NCBI GenBank assembly: GCA_947650365.1
Contig: OX393553.1
Coordinates: forward strand, 62,619,055-62,683,054
DNA: 64,000 bases
DNA from: Chamaelirium japonicum
Taxonomy: Eukaryota; Streptophyta; Magnoliopsida; Liliales; Melanthiaceae
Direction: 5' to 3'
The notes below the pieces were generated by a model, which ran no database searches, was not told the DNA's origin, and saw nothing but the letters and a program-made list of their open reading frames with translations. The position numbers and the translations under genes were made by a program. Below are positions 11,166 through 21,604 of this stretch, in pieces (the stretch's first letter is position 1; every line of letters starts with the position of its first letter).

Positions 11166-13075
11166 AATTTCTGTAAACAATTGTTTAAAGCAAAAATTAG
11201 GGTCTACTACAATCTATTTTATGGAATTTAAAAATAGATAATATTTACTCTAGCCGTTATGACTTCACTACCTCATATGGAGACATCCAAGAATCTAAAT
11301 TCCCTGGGCTCGATCACTGAGACTATCGGCCTTGAATTGGAGACAGCATATTGGTGAGAGCATGCAACCGCTTCTGCCAACGGAGTGTTTATGACCCAGT
11401 CTTTATCAGAATTACCTATGGCAAACTGAAAGACCTCCCAGTCTCCTTTTGGCCAGCTTTATGTGACCCGCCATGCGCAGCAACGGTGGCTTCATACAAG
11501 CTTTCGGATACTTCTCATAAATCTAGGTGGTGTCAGCAAGGGGGTTCATAGGCTCTCGCGGTGCAGGAAAAAACCGTCACCCACTGCCACTGGTATCCTC
11601 CATGTCCCGAAGGAAACCACTAGGTGAACCAAAATGGAAGAAAACACAGCTCTTACTCGGTGGGAATATCGAACTGTGTACCTCCCACCCAGACCATTAG
11701 CCGGTTGATTGTGGAGGCCAGGGGCTCCCTTTATGAGGTTTTATGCATATCTAGAAAGATCACGACCTCCTAGACCTAGACCCTGGTCTACCGTGCTCCC
11801 ACTAGCATTACAAACATTTCCGCAAAACATTAGTATCTTTGGAAAATATTATAGTTCTTACCTTGAATACTCAGTTTTCACCTTTCTTGTAAGGATCACA
11901 TTACATAGATTCCAAGTATCCCGATACTTCACTAGTTTGCCCATAATCCTAAGATCTGGAGCCTAGCCTAAGGTCAACATGGAAAGGACACCTACTAGAA
12001 TGACGTTTCGTTTATAATTTGATGTCTGATATCATAGTAGACCTCATCTCATTACAGATTTCGATACTGGCTAAAATAGGGACATCCGACAACCTCCGCC
12101 GGACTTCAACCTAATAGTGGCATAACCAAATCATGATGAGTTCACACTATCATCAAACGTCAACTAGAAATAGGTATCACTTAGTGGAATCCTAACCTAA
12201 CTTGGTCGCTAGGGCCATGTGGGGAAAGGGCTTCCCATTAGGGTTATCATACTTCTTATGGGGATATTAGTTATCTTTAAACAAATCTAACACTGCGTCT
12301 ATCTCGGTGCACAGTACTTGGCTACCTGAACTACCACGAGGGTGGTTATCACCTTTCCTTTTAGTTAGCCACCGAATTCGCACGTATTAGAACCATATAA
12401 AAACACCAATCTATAAGCTAAGTACTAATCCTAAGCCTGATCTAGAGACTAACTCACAAGTAAGATAGATAATTAAATTATCATCGGGCTTCTCTAAACA
12501 CTATATAAAGAGAACAACAGAAAAACATCCAAACTGAATCAAGTCCAGGGTCCGACCCCTGAACCTGAATAGCACTGCCAAGATATCATGTTCTTTCATT
12601 CTGCACGATCTCCGACGACGATCCCGATCATCGCTAATGTGAACGCATTTGCCGGGTCTTTGCACTCCATGGTACCGCTTGCTCGAACCGTGGATATAGC
12701 ATCATCTCCTTCTTTCTATGACTGAAAAACTAACACGTTTTGAGCAAATGCTCGTTCATGTACAATTTCGCTAAAAAAAAAAGAAACAATCCTAGAAAAC
12801 ATGGTCAGGGAATTGAGGGTGGTCAACGTGCACCCCCGCCCATCTAGAGCTTTGAAATCCACAAGCACAATAATAATCAATACAAAAAAGAAATCCGGGG
12901 TCTGACCCCCGGAGGCATGCAATCACAGATTATTATTCAACGCGGCACCAGCAAAGAGTTGATACATAGCACAATCCATATGTATGATCTACACCGAACC
13001 CTGACAAAAATATATGTCATCATATATTTACATAATGTTTTTACAAATTCATGCATGAAACACACACCGAAGCGT
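11166..13075 (-). other. Long leader of Copia A (no gene seen)
   Basis: About 1.9 kb lie between the primer site and gag. No conserved ORF is visible. It carries phrases shared with the leader of Copia B, for example the GGGTCCGACCCCTGAAC block near 12550 (compare 44115-44135). This supports A and B belonging to one lineage. Confidence 0.6.
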
Positions 13076-13087
13076 GCTCTGATATCA
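13076..13087 (-). other. Primer binding site of Copia A
   Basis: The minus strand reads TGATATCAGAGC, one base off the TGGTATCAGAGC that pairs with initiator tRNA-Met, two bases from the end of the LTR. Confidence 0.85.
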
Positions 13088-13089
13088 AT

Positions 13090-14978
13090 TGTTGGAATTA
13101 AATCCTATTATTAGAGTCGCAGCGGAAGCAAAAGATAGATTCGAAGATCTCATGGTGTATGTTTCATTACAATTAATTCTACAAAATAATCTATATGCAA
13201 ATCTATGATCTTAGCATATATGCGTACACCCTAGAGGCATACTACGATCTACGGAAGACATACATGCATCTAATTAGGTGTTTATAATCATCATACCTTA
13301 TGGATCTATGATCTAAAGATAATGAAACGATAATAAACCACACGTGAATCACAAGGGAAGCTGTCGAATGGCACCTTGTCCTTTGCGAAGGGAGGAATCC
13401 TCGAAGTCCTATCTCTAAGTGCAAGGACTACGAGCCGACGGAGGAATTCGTTGTGAAGACGACAGTGATCAGCGAGATCTCCTCCTTCTCTTTCTCTCTT
13501 ATTCCTTCTCCTTCTTTCCTCCTTTTTCTTTCTTCTTCTTCCTCTTTCTTCCTTGGCCAAAACCACAAAGAGGGAAGAAGGGAGAAGGGGTCCGGTTTTC
13601 TGGAGAGGGAGGTACTTAGAGCCAGCCCTCTCTCTCTAATCCTCATATATGGCCGGTCCCCAAGTACTTTATGCAAGATAGGGCCGGCCCCAAGGGGATA
13701 GGGATGGGGGGGGCAGTTTTTAGGGTTTCCACATGTCTATCATGAAGCCTGGATGAAAACATCCTTCACGAAAAATGAAACACTGTAAGAGAGATTGAGT
13801 GAGGTGCGCTACTCAGAATCAAGTTCCGTCAGTGCCTATGAGCTCTTGGAATTATTTCACTCATTTTAAGATCCATATTCAATATATTATAAGCCATATT
13901 TTAGTATTTACCAAAATACCCCTACAGTCCCTAACACATATGAATTAGGTTCTTAGGCTCCGGGCTTATGCTCCATCGTGCTACTTCGCATTCAACATAT
14001 CCAAACAGGTCATGGAATAATTCCTATACGCAATAACAGGGTGGAACCTTCAGGGTTCAGGATCTCTAGCTCCAACCAGATCCCTGATTAACTGCTCCGG
14101 TGACACACCGAAAGTTCCGTTAATCAGACCTAATCCGATAAACCCGCGTAGCCACCCAGAGTGCGACACAAGTTGAACTCTAGTAATCCTAAACTTATGT
14201 TACTCTCTTGTAACCCTGTTCTCTACTATACTCTGATAATCCTTAGCCCCCCCTATTACTGGTGCCATGATACGACTCGGGCGGTGGGGAGCACCATCAG
14301 ATCCCGATCGATCATCTGACTAGGATTTAATGACTTGTCATCTATAACACCACACACCTTTCGGTGCTATTCCTAGCATCCGGAACGTCGTCAGTCATAG
14401 TGATAACCACCAGACCTAGGTTAATTGTGTGGACAGATTAACTCATCAAAACGCACCCATCCACACTAGACGTCGGATAACCTGTAGGCATTGCATGCCA
14501 CTCAAGCGCCAATCGGGTAACCCAACGTACCGTGGTATTGGACTATGGAAGGTCCGCACACGTTTGCATATCAAAGCACCACACAACTAGTTGGCCCAGT
14601 GTACATGGTCCCTCAGGGTTGAGGACATATTATCTATAGTAGTAAGACGGTTTATGCACCAGTATCTGAATCACTGAACTGTGCACCATCTTGGTTCCTG
14701 TTCAACACAATCATCGTGCTGCCAATAACTTATTCTCGGTGAAGCGACCGGCATCATCAAAGCTGTGAACTGGTTCTAGGTCTACACAGAACTGGTCCAT
14801 TGGGTCTCCCAAGCATGGATCCACCATGCGCTTCAATGGCCTACTGTGTTCATTAGGGTCCTTTATTATATATGTATTAACATATACCAAAGTAGTATTC
14901 TAATTAAAGCAATAACCAAAGTCATCTTTATTAATGTTAATACAGAAAATCCACGCTCAGGACACACGAGCTACAACA
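13090..14978 (-). repeat. Complete LTR of Copia A (1889 bp)
   Basis: Bounded by TGTTGGAATT and its inverted end (CTACAACA on the plus strand). The primer site lies at the left edge and a polypurine tract at the right edge. An LTR with both signals is one that sits between two internal regions. Confidence 0.85.
13643..13650 (-). promoter_or_regulatory. Candidate TATA box in the Copia A LTR
   Basis: The minus strand reads TATATGAG directly after GGCCGGCC-rich sequence and before GA-rich sequence. Copia B has the same arrangement around its TATATAAG. Confidence 0.45.
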
Positions 14979-14992
14979 ATCTCCCACTTGGC

Positions 14993-15271
14993 CTAGCGAA
15001 GAATAACAGTCTTAACTCCCATGGCATCCACGTGCTTCTCAAAAGCCTTGGTCGATAACGCCTTTGTGAAAGGGTCCGCCATGTTATCTGCAGATGCCAC
15101 CTGAGTCACTGCAACCTCCCCTCGCTTCTGCAAGTCCCAGATAATATAGTATTTTCGCTCAATATGCTTACTCTTGTGGTGATATCTTGGCTCCTTGGAT
15201 TGTGTCACTGCTCCACTATTGTTGTAGTAAATAGTGAGATGATCTACCCCCAGGGTCTCGGTTATCTCCAA
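14993..15271 (-). pseudogene. Chimeric ORF: Gypsy second RNase H fused in frame to Copia RNase H
   Basis: This 92-codon frame starts with Gypsy sequence (EITETLGVDHLTIY). It then passes at about 15231-15237 into Copia sequence (NNSGAVTQSKEPR, SKHIERKYYIIWDL, ADNMADPFTKAL). The joint is at the equivalent place in the two RNase H folds, just before the conserved acidic D-S/D-N position. The Copia half corresponds to 7245-7490. The frame is open, but no promoter or start for it is evident. Confidence 0.75.
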
Positions 15272-15656
15272 CCCAGAAATAAGCGCATCGTACTTGGCTT
15301 CGTTATTGGTAGCGTTAAATCCAAAAAAAAATTATCTTTTGAAGATGGTCGAGTTTGAGTTATATTAAGACTATCCTAATTCCCGAACCGATCGTGCTTG
15401 AAGCTCCGTCAGTATAGAGCTTCCATCGAGCAAGTGAATTAGTGGGAGCCTTAGGGCTCGGATTGAATGTCGTAGGACTTGGATTGAGATGAGGTCCGTC
15501 ACTATCATCGAGATGCATCTCAATGTCATCCTCCAAGGCGATGGGATCCTTCACTAGGAAGTCAGCAAGGAAATCGGTAATGGCTTTCCCCTTAACGGAG
15601 ATATGCAGTTCGAACTGAATACCGAGAGAGCTCATCTCGATCACCCACTTAGTCAT
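15236..15656 (-). pseudogene. Gypsy second (archaeal-like type) RNase H
   Basis: WKLYTDGASSTIGSGIRIVL opens the domain, followed after a frameshift by NATNNEAKYDALISGLEI. Tat-lineage Gypsy elements are known to have such an additional RNase H after the RT-linked one. The domain is cut at about 15235 by Copia sequence. Its C-terminal end resumes at 7147 and below, with perhaps 25-30 codons missing. Confidence 0.8.
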
Positions 15657-16203
15657 TCAACCAGCTCGACCTGCCTTATCGAGGATGTCTTTAAATGGAT
15701 GTTCCGAGACGACCGTGATCAGGTAAGAAATGAAGTAGGGTCGGAGTCGCCCCGATACTATTAGTAGAGCCAGTGTAATTTTCTCGATCTTCGAGTGGCG
15801 AGTCTCTTCCGATAGAAGAGTATGGCTAATGTAGTAGATGGGACGCTCAACGCTTTCTCTTCTACTAATAAGGACTGCACTGATGGCTTGATTCATGACA
15901 GACAGATAGATCCAGAGATTTTCTTTTAATAATGGTGCCTTCAGGATAGGAGCTCGAGCGAGATAGTTCTTAACACTTTGAAAGGCTTGCTCGTAGGTTG
16001 GATTCCACCCTGAAGTGTCTGCTTTCTGTAGTTTATCGAAAAGGGGCTTGCACTTGTTAGAAATTTAGAGATGAATCGGTTGAGGGCCGCTAGTGTTCCT
16101 GTGAGGCATTGCACCTCTTTTCAATTGGAGGGCGATGGCATTTTGAGGATTGCTCGAATTTGATCGGGATTAGCTTCGATGCCCTTTCTGGTCACCAGAT
16201 GAC
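15657..16203 (-). pseudogene. Gypsy RT-linked RNase H and connection
   Basis: On the minus strand the frame reads AISAVLISRRESVERPIYYISHTL and ERHS-like KIEK, typical of the RNase H that follows the Gypsy RT. It continues into FELHISVKGKAITDFLADFL of the tether region. The expected start of the domain is in other frames near 15900-16200, so it is frameshifted. Confidence 0.75.
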
Positions 16204-16922
16204 CTAGGAATTTACCCGATTGAACCCCCCGAAGGCACACTTTACCGGATTTAGCTTCATGCAATATTGTCTGAGGACCTGGAATATTTCAGCAAGATCG
16301 AAGAGATGATTCTCATGACTGTGGCTCTTGGTGAGGAGATCATCAACATAGACTTCGGCGTTATGGTCGATTTGCTCTTCGAACATCTTTGTGACCAGCC
16401 TCTGATAAGTAGATCCTGTATTTTCAGGTCAAAGGGCATGACATTGTAGCAGTAGAGGGCTCTGTCAGTCACAAAGTATGTTTTCTCTTGATCGTCAGGA
16501 TGTAGAGGAATCTGGTTGTACCCTGAATAATCATCCATGAAGGATAGGAGCTCGTGGCCAGCAGTGGCGTCGACGAGCCTATCTATTCTTGGCATAGGGA
16601 ATGGGCCATTGGGGCAAGCCTTTTTGAGGTTGGTAAAGTTGATGCAGACCCTGATCTTTCCGTTCTTTTTAGGAACCGTGACGATATTGGAGATCCAAGT
16701 TGGGTACTCTACTTCATGAATGAAGCCTGCCGCGAGCAATTTGTTGATCTCCTCTTGAACTACAGCTAAACGCTCTGGTCGGATCATCGGGAGCTTTTGC
16801 TTGACGGGTTTTACCACTTTTTTGATTGCGAGTTGATGGCATGCATCATTCGTATTGATCACGGGCATGTCTTTGAAGCCCCATATGAAAATGTCGATGT
16901 TGGACTGGAGGAAGAATATCAT
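16204..16922 (-). pseudogene. Gypsy reverse transcriptase
   Basis: RT motifs in order: RLAVVQEEINKLLAAGFIHE, YPTWISNIVTVPKKNGKIRV, LKKACPNGPFPMPRIDRLVD, LLSFMDDYSGYNQIPLHP and, after a frameshift near 16440, EVYVDDLLTKSHSHENHL with the catalytic DD. The wording is that of the Tat lineage. The protein is split across two frames and cannot be active. Confidence 0.88.
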
Positions 16923-17905
16923 GTATCGCGCTTCTGCGTCACTGAGACTGGTACCGATGAATGTCTCTCGAAGGAGATCACCGCCACCAAGGTTTACTCG
17001 GGTGATCTATTCGATTGAAGGTAACGCCTCCCACTCAATAGACGGAGGTTCTGACGGTAGGGGCTCCTTTGGTTGCTAGCTCGTAGAAGGGCCAGGTTCA
17101 TCTCTTTGATGCTTTGGTGGGGTGAGATTTTCTCTATGATCTGTCTTTGTTGAGGCGGCTTCGCAAAATCGCCCGACCTGTTGATCACCCTGAATGCAGA
17201 TAATGCCTTCTCCCATTGCAAATTTGAGGAGTTGGTGGTAGGAGGAGGATACGACATTGATCTGGTGGAGGAAAGGTCGCCCCAAAATGATGTTGTAGTT
17301 GGATGTTCCTTCGACGATGGCGAACCTCACAAAGACTCGAGTCTCTCTGCAGAAGTCCAGGGTGAATCTTGATTCCCCCATGGTCATGCTTTGCTTGCCA
17401 TTGAAGCCCGTGATAACGGTGGGGATGACGTCGAGGCTTGAATACTTATGCCGCAAGCACTTAAAGAAATCTGAGAACATAATCTCAATTGAACTACCGG
17501 TGTCAATGAGGATCCGGGTAACGGTACTCCTGTCAATGATGAGCCGCAGGACCAGGGGATCCCGATGCGAAGTATGCACTCCTTGAAGGTCTGAGTCGTT
17601 GAAGACGATCGATAGCCACACCAGCCTTTGATAGGTTTCTCGACCCAACTGCCATCTTTGTTTGCTGTCGAGCGAACATTGAAGATGCATCAAACTTGCC
17701 GATTGACTTCCTTCCCGGTCAGCATTTGATGGTGTAATGCTCCGTGGATGCCAAAGACGTTGACCTTCACAACGACCGGAGATGAGCGAGCGAAGACACA
17801 GCGGATCCAACAAGCTTCATTCCCTTTTGTTGAAGAGGGTTGATGTTGATCTCGTCCGTTCTTGATAAACTCTTGGAGATGGCCTTCACGCAACAAGTCC
17901 TCCAA
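16923..17905 (-). pseudogene. Gypsy aspartic protease and spacer
   Basis: ILIDTGSSIEIMFSDFF gives the catalytic D-T-G, and NYNIILGRPFLH is the typical second part of a Gypsy protease. The protease frame is open from 17813 to 17076. Downstream towards RT, the polylinker is rich in Pro and Gln. Confidence 0.85.
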
Positions 17906-18034
17906 ATAATACTTTAGTCGGAAGCATCGAATGGTTGGATGACCATGGCTACGATGAAAGTTACAGTATACAGATCTGTTGGCAATGAGTTTAGTATCTG
18001 GTTGCAGAGGGTTTAGCCGCCGAAAGAATTCTTC

Positions 18035-19540
18035 ATGTTGAATTTAATCAAGAATTTTTCGATTGGAAGGGTCCAATCAGTGAACGTCATTTTCTTCGAA
18101 AGTGATCTTCGACCATCTTCTCTTGGTCGCTTGGCAGGCAGAGGCGCTAGTATTTCTGCATTGTGGGCCTTGGCTATTTGCTTTGGTGCTTCTCTCTCGA
18201 CAGGCCGTCGTCTGGATTCACGTCCCTTCCGACCTATCTGGTCATCTTCGACCTATATCTCCCGTTGGATACAAACGAACATCGCACCGAGGGAAGGCGG
18301 AGGATTGTGGATGAAGTCGTTGTAGATGTGCAGATCGAAGCAGAGAGTATTTTGAAAGGCTAACATGATGGCTTCGTCATCAAGATGTCGTCCGGAGAGG
18401 GTGGCGTACTCGTTATGGAATCTTCGTATGAAATTACGAAGACTCTCATCGGCTCCCATTCTCAATCGATAGAGAGAATCGATTTTCTTCTCTGGCTTGA
18501 GTTTGAGTTGATAATGCTGGACGAAATGGTTCGCAAGGACTCCGAACAGGGTGATCGATCCAGCACGGAGATTGTGATACCAATCGAGAAAAAGCTCGTC
18601 GAGGCTACCGGTGAAGGTGCGACAGAGTATATTGTTCTCTTCTTCATGCGGTGTCAAAGCTTATTTGAATGCTAGAATGTGAAGAGTTGGATCCCCCTTC
18701 AGGAAATTAAACTTTGGCAGAGTCGGAGTTCTCTAGTTCTTCGGGAAGGGCACTTGAAGCAGGTTTTGATGGAGAGGTCCGGTCCAAGAATATCCTTCCC
18801 TATGACCGAGTCCCCGGCCTTGTTGTTGGTCCAGGGGCAAGATTAAGGGGCCTTGGTCTCCACCTTGAATTGTTGTCGGGTAGCTCCGATGATGAAGGTC
18901 GATATGGGAGTTTCGATGGAGGGGGAGATATGGAGGGGACCAGCCTTTCGACACGAACTCTTTCATTTGATGCCTCACTCGTAGGTTGGGTTTTGCCTTT
19001 GCCTGCCTAACACAGTTGCGAACCGAGGATGATTGCAAAGACTAGTCATTGATGTGATCCCAGACGCTCTGCTTCCGAGGATCTGCCGAGGGGGTTGGTT
19101 CGCGATGACTTTTCTGGCCGGTAAATATCCATTGTTCGGAATAGATAGGTTATCGTGGTGGACTGGCCCCGTTATTGATGGAGGGAATGGGAAGAATGAC
19201 TCCAGCTTCGGAGGCTGCTCTCTTTATAGCGTTTCTCTCAACAGTGAGAGTGGCGTTCTACTTTGCCAACTGCATCAGCTGGAAGTTGAGCATCAAGCTT
19301 TGGTAAGTTGGTGGAGGATCTTCCGTTGGAGCAGGAGTGGTTTGCTTGATTGACTGTCGAAGTGGCGGAGGGATCGGTCGGTCGACTGATCTTCCATTTT
19401 CTAGAATGAGCTGCTATCTTGGGGTGAGTAAAAGGCAGCCCGAAATTGAGTCGTTGACTCATCGATCGAGTTTTTGGACGAGGTTGATTCCGTTGAGTAC
19501 TACTTCTCTCTGGATGATCATGATGCCTCGTCTTCACCAT
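18035..19540 (-). pseudogene. Gypsy gag
   Basis: The conserved gag domain is at 18253-18657 (AFTGSLDELFLDW-like start, LANHFVQHYQLKLKP, ESLRNFIRRFHNEY). This is a retrotransposon gag (PF03732-type) segment. A basic, Arg/Pro/Ser-rich N-terminal part lies upstream at 18733-19540, beginning MVKTRHHDHPERSS. The parts are in different frames, and the nucleocapsid end near 17900-18250 has no intact zinc knuckle. Confidence 0.75.
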
Positions 19541-19688
19541 TTAGGAAAAGCGGAGGAAGCAACCAGATTGTTGGTGTCCAATCGGTTGTCTGCTCAACCG
19601 AGGGAACTGGGAAGTATGATTATCAAGATCGGTTGTCTGCTCAACCGATCCAATGTTGTTGTCGAAAGAACTAAGCTTTTCAACCTAT

Positions 19689-19706
19689 CCCATAGACGAT
19701 GCCAAA
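19689..19706 (-). other. Primer binding site of the Gypsy element
   Basis: The minus strand reads TTTGGCATCGTCTATGGG directly after the 5' LTR. It resembles the TTGGCGCCGTCTGTGGGA phrase found at this place in many plant Gypsy elements. The pairing tRNA is not certain. Confidence 0.6.
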
Positions 19707-20121
19707 CTGTGAAGGATGATCTATGTGCCAACCCGAAGACTCCACCCAACCAGTCAATCGAGTCGAGTCGAAGGTTTGATTGAATGTTTGTCTAGTTTAT
19801 AGGTTCGGATATTGATGTCTTTGGCTTGAACCTATCAATAGGTGAAGGGTTAACGACTTAGGTTGAGAGGAGAAGAGTTGAGAGAGATTAATTGAGTGTC
19901 AACACAAGATGTGATCTCGGAGTTCAGTCGAAGCCTACGTCTTCGTGCTATGAGGAGCAACCGGAATTCACTATCACTTGAACTGAAGTGACCTCGACAA
20001 GCCGAGTATCACTAGTTTCTCTCCGAAAAGATATCGAAAGGTTGAGATGTCATAGCTCTATATTTTCAAAAGCCCGATTTAGAAATCAGATATCCAATCT
20101 TATTACACTTGTCGGGTCTGC

Positions 20122-20129
20122 TATTTATA
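20122..20129 (-). promoter_or_regulatory. TATA box of the Gypsy LTR
   Basis: The minus strand reads CTCTATAAATAGC. It lies within the LTR downstream (in element sense) of the 43-bp repeats, and a transcript start about 30 bases further would leave a long R-U5. Confidence 0.65.
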
Positions 20130-20170
20130 GAGTTTTTTTTTACGGGAACCGGGGTAGAGGACGGTTTTCT

Positions 20171-20390
20171 ACAGCTGTCGTCTGGATCCAGGCGGGGGCT
20201 GGTGGGCCCCGTCGTCGTCTCTGTGGAACCCCAAGCAGGGTTGGTGGGTCCCACTGTCGTCTCTGTGGACCCTCCAGGCTGGGCTAGTAGGTCCCGTTGT
20301 CAACTCTGTGGACCCCCCAGGTGGGGCTAGTGGGTCCCGTTGTCGTCTTTGTGGACCCCTTGGCAGGGCTAGTGGGTCCAATCGTGGGGC
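20171..20390. repeat. 43-bp tandem repeats in the Gypsy U3
   Basis: The phrase CTGTGGA, then a C-rich run, then GGGCTAGTGGGTCCC recurs with starts at 20221, 20263, 20306 and 20349, spacing 42-43, preceded by a more diverged unit. The visible part of the 3' LTR (1-80) has at least two such units. U3 repeats often act as enhancers; that role is inferred here. Confidence 0.8.
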
Positions 20391-20411
20391 GTTGGCCAAA
20401 ATTTGCACCCA

Positions 20412-20874
20412 CATAAATCGTAGCCATACGGTGATGATCGTGTTGTGACTGCGGTCCAAATGGTATTGACTGGCATTGTAATTTTGAGGAAATGGTTGGA
20501 GGCACTCATCTATCTCCCATCCTCAAAGATGATGTGGCATAAAATTCCTCCCCAACCACGCTTTTGAGGAGGCTATTGTACCTGCTCTTAGCAAAGCTAG
20601 AGAAGACTCTAGGACAATAGGTTTCACAACCTTTGGCAAGGGCTCCGCATCAGTTTTCTGTGGTTGGTGGAGTTTCTGGCAATATGGCTGAAAAAGATAT
20701 AGCAAACATGATCATAACGGAAGATAATCGCATGCATTTTATTTTGAATCACTTTAACACATTAAGGCATTTTTTGTTTGGAAAATTTTATGTGGCCGAG
20801 AGTAATGCTAAAGTTTTAGCTACACCCCATGCTTATTTCTTCACCCTCATCGATCTTGTCAGCACATCCCTCAA
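20412..20874. other. Intergenic DNA, no gene seen
   Basis: Flank of the Gypsy 5' LTR. Short ORFs only, with no recognisable protein or repeat structure. Confidence 0.5.
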
Positions 20875-21200
20875 TGGTGCGGTTTAAAACCGAAAACCAT
20901 GGTAAACTGCACCGCATAGTGCGGTTTTGGTTTGGCTAAATATAAAACCATCGAGGTGCGGTGCAGTTTCGGTTTTCGATTTCGGTGTAGCGATGCGGTT
21001 TCGGTTTTCACCAAAACCACATAAAACCGCACCGTTTAGGCCATTCTAGTGATAAACCGTGGTGCACCACACCGCATGGTATGGTTTCGGTTTTACATAA
21101 TGGTACACCGTTGCGGTGCGGTGCAGTTTCAGTGTGGCGGTTCAGTGTTGCGGTGCAATTTTGGTTTTGCCCAAAACCGCACCGAAACTGCATCGTTGCC
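20875..21200. repeat. Cluster of GGTGCGGTTT / AAACCGCACC motifs in both orientations
   Basis: Variants of TGCGGTTTTGGTTT and AAAACCGCACC occur about a dozen times on both strands, with gaps of 20-40 bases. Such dense, mixed-orientation motifs are seen in subterminal regions of hAT or CACTA transposons, but no matching terminal inverted repeats with target duplications could be fixed. Confidence 0.5.
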
Positions 21201-21563
21201 ATCGCTACCCTCAACGATACTCTTCCACCATTTCCGCCCATCTCGTGGTGTAGAATTTTTGGCTTGTGTTGAAGACCCCCTATCTCCCAGGCACTCTCCA
21301 GATTTCGCTTGGGCGACTATAAGGATTTCACCGGGTGATAGCTATTGGGTTTTGGCAACCCATGAGTTCAAATCAGACCAACTAGGTTCGGCTCGCTAAG
21401 GTTACTTGGCGCGCAAGTTAGAGTTATTTGAAGGCGAAGCAACCTACCTCTACGGCGCTAATAAAGATCTGGTAGCGACTGCCAAGGAGAGGAGGATGCC
21501 CGGAGGCCACTGTACAGTGCTTCCCCCCTGGGTTGTTTGCTTCATTGGGGAGGAGAAAAGGGA

Positions 21564-21573
21564 GGGGGGGGGC

Positions 21574-21602
<29 letters not shown>
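21564..21602 (+). repeat. Poly-G tract
   Basis: Nine G, one C, then 29 consecutive G. It is either a G-quadruplex-prone homopolymer or a sequencing/assembly weak point. Confidence 0.9.

Positions 21603-21604
<2 letters not shown>

Larger units (their letters stand above)
7148..15235 (-). mobile_element. Nested Copia retrotransposon (Angela/BARE-like), element A, rearranged
   Basis: Reads on the minus strand. It has gag, protease, integrase and RT-RNase H in Copia order, a complete LTR at 13090-14978, and an 82-base remnant of the other LTR at 7148-7229. Beyond the complete LTR lies another 257 bases of Copia sequence (polypurine tract and RNase H end), which should not be there in a simple insertion. 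LTR length (about 1.9 kb), the TGTTGGAATT start and the initiator-Met-type primer site suggest the Angela/BARE lineage. All genes contain stops or frameshifts. Confidence 0.85.
1..20411 (-). mobile_element. Ty3/Gypsy LTR retrotransposon, Tat/Retand type, interrupted by a nested Copia
   Basis: The element reads on the minus strand. The 5' LTR is at 19708-20411, the primer site is next to it, then gag, protease, RT-RNase H, a second RNase H, integrase, an antisense gene, a tandem array, a polypurine tract and the end of the 3' LTR (1-107). Lineage is inferred from three things: the RT wording around the catalytic block (PRIDRLVDATAGHELLSFMD, YVDDLL), the extra RNase H after the RT-RNase H, and an antisense ORF plus tandem repeats between pol and the 3' LTR. 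These are known traits of plant Tat elements. A Copia element occupies 7148-15235. Every coding block contains stops or frameshifts, so the copy is not autonomous. The outer edge of the 3' LTR is beyond the window, so the target duplication cannot be checked. Confidence 0.85.
19708..20411 (-). repeat. 5' LTR of the Gypsy element (about 704 bp)
   Basis: The plus strand begins TGTGAAGGATGATC at the primer site and ends TTTGCACCCA, matching the 3' LTR end at 107. It contains a minus-strand TATA box and a cluster of 43-bp repeats in U3. Confidence 0.8.

Noticed and set aside
13306-13701. Short Lys/Glu and Ser/Phe-rich ORFs in the Copia A LTR
   Set aside because: They translate a CT/GA-rich leader region inside the LTR on opposite strands.
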